From Glandiceps talaboti (taxonomy: Eukaryota; Hemichordata; Enteropneusta; Spengelidae), in NCBI RefSeq assembly GCF_964340395.1, contig NC_135558.1, positions 11,952,501 to 11,976,000 on the forward strand: a stretch of 23,500 nucleotides of DNA, in the 5' to 3' direction. The position numbers and the translations under genes are program-made. Shown piece by piece: positions 1 to 23,500 of this stretch. Each line of letters begins with the position of its first letter. Position 1 is the stretch's first letter. The notes below the pieces were generated by a model, which worked only from the letters and a program-made list of their open reading frames with translations, was not told the DNA's origin and ran no database searches.

Positions 1-814
1 CCTTTACTTGATAGGCCTACACATCTTCCAGACATTGATATGAATTGAACTTTGGCACGCACCATAAATAAATCGGAGACTTCAAATTTTCTAATTTACA
101 ATTCGGACGTAAATTATACAATAAATATTAGATCTACATCCGACCTGCGAGATTTATATTATAGAAGTATACATAAAATCGATTATAAGATATGGTGGTT
201 GTTAAATAAACAGACGGTTCAATAATATAACCACAGCTAACAAACGAATCGATGACTGCCATGCATATGAATATGGCCGTGGATGTCTTTCAGCACGTTA
301 CGGCCACTAGGTGCACTCAACCTCAGACAGCCTCAATGAAGCTGATCTTGCAAAAAGCTTTGAATCAGTGTACGGGCATTGTTTGAATCGGTAGGGGAGA
401 GGAGCAAGCAAGGAAGAATTGCGGTGGAGAGGTCCTGATTTTGATACAGTGGGGGTGGGGGTCTAGAAAGGGGGAGGGGGCTCATTTTGTACGTCAAAAT
501 GAATTATTGTTGGTATAGTGGATAGCACAAACGTTTTCCTGGTGGGGAGTGGGTAAATCATTCTCAATATTGGGTGGGCAGTGGGTTGGAGGGAAAGTTG
601 AAACCCATTGGGAGGGAGGTAGGGCAGATATTCTTCACCACCAATACATAAGAACAGCTAATCACCCTCTCCACATTTTCTTTTCTTTTTTGGGGGGGAG
701 GGGGTGGTCTACGACATTGAATTACGGTCGATTTGTCTCAAACTATTCTAGAAGTGCTTGAGTACAGGTACCCTAGATACATTTGATATTTCGCGTCATA
801 AACAAAACTTAACC
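1..814. other. Upstream DNA without recognisable genes
   Basis: AT-rich, with several G-rich runs (about 448-482, 590-620, 690-707). Short open frames here have no recognisable domain and no splice-supported continuation. Nothing supportable was seen. Confidence 0.6.
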
Positions 815-1030
815 TGGGCGGGTTAAGAGTGTTTTGTAAAAACATTTCTACGCCTCACAATATATAACATTGCCATTGACCGTCAATGATATGTATAAAA
901 GTTCTCTATGAGTCTGGGGCCAAGGCCACGGAATTTCAATTGAGACATCCCTGGATGGTTCGAATAATCGAACAGTGCGGAGTATTGTGTATCATTTTAT
1001 TTTGGCTTTTTACGACATCAACCCTGGCGT
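815..1030 (+). repeat. Dispersed repeat, copy A
   Basis: Diverged direct copy of 2530-2735. Shared landmarks in order are gtgt..tacaaa..tctac, GTATAAAAG, GGCCAAGGCCACG, an interval containing GGATGG/GGCTGG, GAACAG, ATTGTGTA and GACATCAACC. The family was not recognised. Each copy contains a TATAAAAG string. Confidence 0.7.
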
Positions 1031-1203
1031 GTTGTCAAATTATTTTGCTCAGTGTCTGTGGTGTTGGGTGAGAAAGCCATGATTATCCGGTCTTTTGAGA
1101 TGAAAGAACCTCTGCATGACTTTGATTTAAATATAGTGAAGGGTTCTAAAGTTACATCTAGGAGCTAAGAGCCAATACATGGAACTAGCTCCCAGTTGTC
1201 ATC

Positions 1204-1469
<266 letters not shown>

Positions 1470-2529
1470 GCCGGATTATATCGACAGTTGTTTCAATACA
1501 TATGCATATATGAACTGTGACATTTTTAATACTCAGTTGTTGTGAAATACAAATGAAATGCTGTGGATGGATGATTTTGTTTAAGTTTGTGACGTACAAC
1601 TCGTGTTGTACAAATATTGAAACTGTTACGGTATAACTTGTCCACTCACCGCATACACCTGTCTGTGGGTACAGTATGGTAAAAGAAAACCCAATAAGGG
1701 CGAGAACTTACTTTGTAAATACTGTAACGAAATTTAACAAATTCTTTTCAAATACTATTATTAGACATACAGTAAATATTAAATAATTGTTGTTATCAGT
1801 TAGTGACAATCTGTATAAGCTGACATCGACTGATGAGCTGTGCTCCTTAATCAATGCTTAGATTAACCCTTATAACCTAATACGGTACAGTATTAGGGTG
1901 GCACGTTGTACCTGGCTCTTTAAGGAATTTAAAAATATATACGAAACTAAGATAGGGTCAAAGTCGCTTTTCGCAAACTGTTTTTTGGACATCAAGCGAC
2001 GAGGTGCTTTTAACAAACTTTGAAGTGCCCGACGTCGACGTCTTGATGACGCATGCCAATTTTCAATTTTATCAATAGTTTTCTAGATATCAAGATAGTG
2101 GCCGTTTCACACACAAAAAAAATCCAGTACGGCCACCATTGGTTTTCGTTAACCTTGCTGACAGTCCAAGTTGATGTATGTTGCTGATTCATAAATTATT
2201 CTACTCTGTCTATGCGACCAAACCACTAAGAAAAAATTATGGTGACTTCCACTATAAACAATCCGGTTAACTTCTCTAAAAAAAGCAGGAATCAATGTAT
2301 CCAAATCCTAATCGACTATTCAAAGTCTAAACTAACTTTGCCTAGGTTAAACGGCCTATGATTCGATCTTAGGTTTTGGTATCAGTACTACCCTATCCTC
2401 ACAACCGTGACGATTAGTTAGGTCCATTCTTTTGTTCAGGGCTCATTGCATTGCATAGCCCTGCGAGACAACGGCGTTTCTCTCCCAAATCTTAATCCTA
2501 ATTCGACATTGGCCTTTAATGGGGAAGAA
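1470..2529. other. Non-coding upstream segment
   Basis: AT-rich sequence without a credible exon, RNA gene or clear repeat on either strand. Confidence 0.5.
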
Positions 2530-2735
2530 GAGGGGGGGGGGGTGTCTTACAAACTTGTCTACACCCCATAAGTTATATATAGCTTTGCCAGGTGACCGCA
2601 TTTGATGTATAAAAGCCCTAAGGGTGTAGGCCAAGGCCACGAGACTTGAAAAGAGAGACAACCCTCGATGGCTGGATCAATTGAACAGAGCATGGCATTG
2701 TGTAGTTTATTTTTTATGACATCAACCATAAGTGT
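2530..2735 (+). repeat. Dispersed repeat, copy B
   Basis: Homologous to 815-1030 in the same orientation, with small indels. It is preceded by a G run and followed within 60 bp by a TACATA microsatellite. Confidence 0.7.
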
Positions 2736-2769
2736 CGATGGACCTGAAAGTTGTTTTTAAACAACATGT

Positions 2770-2786
2770 ACATGTACATATACTTT

Positions 2787-2832
<46 letters not shown>

Positions 2833-2850
2833 CAGGTACATACATATATG
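2770..2850 (+). repeat. (TACATA)n microsatellite
   Basis: Alternating TACATA units with imperfect edges (tacatg, cacagg). It produces a low-complexity IYIY frame that is not a gene. Confidence 0.93.
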
Positions 2851-2859
2851 ACCTTACGG

Positions 2860-3882
2860 TTGCCTATTTTAATCTGTCACCGAAAAAAACATGTTCGAAT
2901 TGTCACGACACTTCCGAGGGAAATGTGGAGGTTACCGTTGTATTGCGGGGAATTGAGGCAGAACCCAGACCAATATATTTAATGTTGAACTTGATCGATG
3001 ACTTTATGTCATGAAATGCTCTTAGTCAGGCCTCGTGTGGCCGAACTCAAAAACAAAGCTTAGGCTGATGAATCCAATTCTTACAGCTCAAAATGATCCC
3101 CTATTGTCCATGGTTTCAAACAGGTAAACACGTGACAGTAAAACATGTATAGAGACGATCCTTGTTTTTTTTTCCACAGAACCTGAAATTGGAAACATAC
3201 AAATCCAAAATTGTCAACTTTCACCGACGAATCATTGGATAACTTTTTACTTTTGAAGTGTACATTATGTGTTGCAATGATTGCGAAAAACTAGTCGCAA
3301 CCCGTTTGTGTAAAACACCGAATGTGCACAGCGACGTTATCTGTACATGCTCGTTACATATGTTAAACCATCGATGCCCTTTCTGATACTCGCTCTGACT
3401 ATCTTGTATACAATCTGTAAACTTTTTGAACCGCTTCATTTTTTTCCCGCCATGTAATACGCATCAGGTATACTTGAGTGCACGATTGATTTTGGGGAAA
3501 TTTCGATAAGATTTGAATAAATCAACTGATGTTTTCGACTCGCTTGTTCGCGAACTATACTTTCTTGGCGAAGTTTTGTCGACAGTTTGTATGTTTCTAG
3601 AACGAACACAGTTCATAATTATGTACAGCTTTGGGTTCTGGAGCACACTTCGTCTAGTCCCATCTCAACGATACAGTGTTTCGCCAACTATTAAGAATCC
3701 GGAATTTCGTTGATAGAGAAAACCAACAGAATTAGAATCTTTATCAATTTTGAACACATTTTATTACCGAAAACACGACTCAGTCAACAAACGTTGTAAA
3801 AACCTTCAAGTGTCTCTGTGCTCTGGGCTTGACATGTGTGTACAAGCCGCCCCTTTTTACCAGATTTAGAACGAAAACACAG
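2860..3882. other. Non-coding upstream segment
   Basis: No recognisable coding domain or RNA gene. The short frames on both strands overlap each other and lack support. Confidence 0.5.
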
Positions 3883-3885
3883 TAA

Positions 3886-4300
3886 GGGGCGAGATCAAAA
3901 GTTCAATGAAGTATAAAAAACAAAATTCTTTTACTATTGGGGTGGGGGAGGGGGTTGAGCCATTTTAGTTCTCATCCTACAAAAATCGATTTTACTTTTA
4001 GTGGATGGTTTGTACCCCTGAAAACAAATATTTCTTTAAAAAGTGCCAAATTGAGAATTGGATGAATTTGCGTTATAGTAAATACATGGTACTAAAATAA
4101 ACTAAAGTGTCAACAAAAGAACTATTTTTCACTCACTACATACTGGCTTTGTATTCATAGTAATAAATACTGTTTTGAAATTGATTGTGCTGTCTGAAAC
4201 AATTTTCAATTATCTTGGTCAATTTAGTCAGAAGGGGAGGGGTCTGAGGCCTAAGTGTGAATTTGTTTATTATCCTACATTGAACTATTGATCTCGCCCC
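3886..4300. mobile_element. Candidate PIF/Harbinger-type MITE
   Basis: Terminal inverted repeats start GGGGCGAGATC at 3886 and end GATCTCGCCCC at 4300. The first 23 nt match with one mismatch, and weaker complementarity continues for about 20 nt more. The element is flanked by TAA on both sides (3883-3885 and 4301-4303). A 3-bp TWA target duplication and G-rich terminal repeats fit PIF/Harbinger. The 415-bp interior has no transposase frame, so it would be non-autonomous. Confidence 0.72.
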
Positions 4301-4303
4301 TAA

Positions 4304-6640
4304 GCAGAAAGTGACCGTATCAGCAGATGACGTCATCGAAACTCAAACAAAGAGCATTGCAACAACAAAGAGGTACGGTAACTTTATGGTTGTGGTTTTT
4401 ATCTGATTTCGATTTGAAGTATAGATCCTTATCAAATTCCTACGACTATAAAACGCGGTTGATTTTTTATGTCTACAAAACAGGTAGAACTCTTCCATGT
4501 TTTCTGACATGAAATAAAAACATTATGACATAATTTTTTGGTTACCAAAATATTTCAAAACACTAGAGTCTCAGTTACCAAGTCTTTTTGTGTATACTCC
4601 AGCGCCTCTGCCATGTTGTGTTGATGCCTTTTTCCCCCGTGTGCATTATGCACATGTGTGTTCCAGATCCTGTGTGATGATTCTATACGTTGACTTTATC
4701 TCAAAGTTGGGTTTCATATTACAGAATGTGTCGCTTTAACGGCCTAGGTCCCTGTTTTTTTGCTCAGTCTTACGTTCTGTCTCAGAGCACTTGGTACTAA
4801 AGATGCTAAACTTTAATCATCATATTATAATCTCACATTATACCATACATTCTCGCAAAAAAATCGTACATCCTGACATCGAGGGTTCTACAGTTGCCGA
4901 AAACCGCCTCTGGCATTTCAGGACAAAAAAGGCAAACATTTATAAACAATAATAAAATGCGATGTCTGGTTTGACATTAAAATGATTAACAAATTAAAAG
5001 GTCACGAGTTAAACATTAACAAAAGGATATTAATTCGTCTGGTGAAAAAATACCCTCTAACTTATGTTGGTGAACACTATTTGGCTTTTTAGGTCTAACT
5101 TTTCGTCTGTTTTTTTTTTACAAAGTTAATTTGTATGAATGAATCACGTACGAAGATAAACAGAGTTATGTGATCTTCGTTTGATTTGAACATATATTTT
5201 GAGTCCTATTGAGTACCTTGCTGTGAATTTCTGTATATTAGTATGTAAGGGGATAAGCCCAGACTAGCTGCAAGCTATTGTCTGATTCCCCACTTACCCA
5301 CTGTTATATTTATTTGGTGTAAATAAACCGGTTATGTTATTTTGCAATCATGCCCAAAATGGAAACGAAAATGGATTCTGATCTAAAACGTCAGCTTATT
5401 TTGTAAAATCGTATTTGGACTGACAATTTGGGACTAAATATTACGTTGCTACCCTGAAGAACCAACAATCACTACTTTTTTCTTCACGATAACGGCGCTG
5501 TGAGTAAACATGTAGTTTATCGGGTCAACAGTACTCAGTGGTTTATCGCTAACCACAAAGTACATATATCAGAATATGTGTCATTGGCCGGAAAGTGACG
5601 ATATATGCACAGTTTGCTAAGCCCCCGTCATATTTCGACGTTCTGGTGCTGAAATCACAGTGGCGTGTTTTTTATGCTTATAAGGGTCATTTGAGGTAAT
5701 CTAGATCTTATGGCAGTTTGTTGACATGAACTCAGCAGAACACCATTGTGTGCAAATGATGTCTCGCCATAAAAGCACTGCATACTAAATGATTTTGCAT
5801 GAAAAGCTGACTCAGCAAACATCGTAGTTCCCAAGGCCATCTAGCCAACCTGTTTTGTCCGCCAGGTGTCTAATTTAGGTTTGCGATTGTAGAGTGGAAA
5901 CATGAAGTCAGCAAAATAAAAGCGACATCCCCAAAAGTTGGCGGATACTTCATAGATAGATACACATAGGTTTGGGTGGACCCATAGTAAACATTAGTCT
6001 AGCTACTTCAGAATATATGATAGTTGTCTAGGTTTTGAATGAGCAACAGACTTTAGACTTACTGAGATGAGAAAGATGCGAGACTTTGCTCTCATCACTT
6101 TTGATAAACAATGTTTGTCACCAACAACACCGTCATCACAACCATTATTTGACACCTAAAAGTGCACTCAGAACTGAATGAACGGAACTTAAAACAGTAC
6201 TCATTCACTGTCGATGACTGAAATGAGCTTTATTCCACCAAATATAAATGATAACGGTATTAAATAATTATTCACAATAAGAACAATAACATTTCCAGTG
6301 AGAATCGTGGATAATCCACTTAAATACTCATCATGTCCATGGTCTTATATCTCAAGGTAAATAAAAACACGGCGCACAAATAAATCTAATTATAAGTAAC
6401 TAAATATAGATATATGATTGTGTAATACGCAATTCTTGTGTACCATGACCTTCTCGATATCGTTCTTTATCGCCACAACTTGACACTGGTACAAATGTAC
6501 ATAACGATAACAAACAAAGAATTTATGAAGAAATATATATATATGTCCTTCACTTCACCTCATAAGTTAATTATAATGTGTTTTGCATAATTCAGTACAC
6601 AACTCGTAAACTGTCGACGACCCTCGACAAATCTGTCGTC
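4304..6640. other. Upstream intergenic DNA
   Basis: AT-rich, with no credible exon or RNA gene. The segment about 5225-5345 (ggggataagcccagactagctg, then gtaaataaacc and ttatgttat) resembles the 3' tail style of invertebrate non-LTR retrotransposons, but the family could not be named. An ATATAT stretch lies near 6530-6545. Confidence 0.4.
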
Positions 6641-6657
6641 CTACGTGGCCCTACGTG
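6641..6657 (+). promoter_or_regulatory. Paired CTACGTG motifs in the proximal promoter
   Basis: CTACGTG occurs at 6641-6647 and again at 6651-6657, 10 bp apart, about 140 bp upstream of the TATA box. The ACGTG core is shared by bHLH-PAS (HIF-like) and some bZIP sites. A role is inferred from spacing and position only. Confidence 0.35.
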
Positions 6658-6788
6658 TTTATCTCGAGGAGTTGTTGAAGTAAAGATAACGAAACGAATA
6701 CAAACCTATACGACAATATTGCCCGTATATGAATTCAAAAGCTTTATCTTCTACAGCGCGCTAAGGGGTCCTACATATACTCCGAGGG

Positions 6789-6795
6789 TATAAAA
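6789..6795 (+). promoter_or_regulatory. TATA box of the MYP-like gene
   Basis: TATAAAA lies 53 bp upstream of the ATG. An initiation site about 28 bp downstream (near A6817, context gacActct) would give a 5' UTR of about 25 nt. The position relative to exon 1 supports a TATA-driven, tissue-restricted promoter. The start site itself is inferred. Confidence 0.75.
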
Positions 6796-6841
6796 TCAAA
6801 CAGCGGAAAGTTTGACACTCTATTCTGAACAGGTGATCAGA

Positions 6842-23358
<16,517 letters not shown>

Positions 23359-23500
23359 GTGAGATACTATCATGCAATACCATATCAATTAATAGCCCTG
23401 TGGAATTTGACTTTAAGTCATACTCCCCCAACAGCCATACACATACAACCACACATACAACCACACAGATGTACCAGCCAACGAAGATTAAACAAGTTTC
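23359..23500 (+). other. Start of intron 15
   Basis: It follows donor GTGAGA at 23359. It contains a short duplicated segment (cacatacaacca, 23440-23465). The next exon should start with 2 nt completing a Gly codon (split phase 1) and lies beyond the window. Confidence 0.7.

Noticed and set aside
549-761. Short forward frame in the upstream G-rich region
   Set aside because: Low-complexity Gly-rich translation, no domain, no splice-supported continuation.
892-899. TATAAAAG as a gene promoter
   Set aside because: The same string occurs in the second copy of a dispersed repeat and no coding exon follows, so it belongs to the repeat.

Overview
The window is animal (metazoan) genomic DNA: a spliced gene with GT..AG introns, dense microsatellites and minisatellites, SINE-like and MITE-like elements, and no prokaryotic gene organisation. 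Joining 15 exons on the + strand gives one continuous reading frame of 897 complete codons that runs off the right edge. The protein is a secreted two-lobed transferrin-superfamily member with a large cysteine-free insertion in its second lobe. This is the architecture of the echinoderm major yolk protein (MYP, toposome), so the source is most probably an echinoderm. The species cannot be read from the sequence.

Layout. Positions 1-6640 are upstream, apparently non-coding DNA. They hold a pair of diverged dispersed repeats (about 815-1030 and 2530-2735), a long (CAAT)n array (1204-1441), a TACATA array, and a candidate 415-bp PIF/Harbinger-type MITE (3886-4300) with TAA target duplications. 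A TATA box (6789-6795) lies 53 bp upstream of the start codon at 6842. Exon 1 encodes only most of the signal peptide. Intron 1 is 5.4 kb and holds two coding-like minisatellites (9800-10046 and 11030-11415) and a 141-bp (CT)n array just before exon 2. Exons 2-7 encode the first transferrin lobe, and exon 7 also starts the second. Exons 8-10 continue the second lobe, exons 11-14 encode the insertion, and exon 15 resumes the lobe. The remaining exons lie beyond 23500.

The introns carry most of the unusual structure. Complementary (CT)n and (AG)n arrays flank exons 2-3. A decayed duplicate of exon 13 with an in-frame stop lies in intron 12. A 32-bp tandem duplication in intron 9 copies the exon 9 donor. 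A 27-copy 43-bp minisatellite fills most of intron 11. Two related arrays of an octamer-bearing (ATTTGCAT) repeat lie in introns 11 and 13, around exons 12-13. Perfect hairpins of 30 bp and 18 bp arms lie in introns 4 and 10. Two tRNA-like heads in introns 2 and 4 suggest SINEs.

Function. MYP is the main yolk glycoprotein of sea urchins and relatives and has been reported to bind iron or zinc. By alignment from memory to human transferrin, this copy lacks most canonical iron ligands in the first lobe and keeps only some in the second. Classical transferrin-type iron binding is therefore doubtful.
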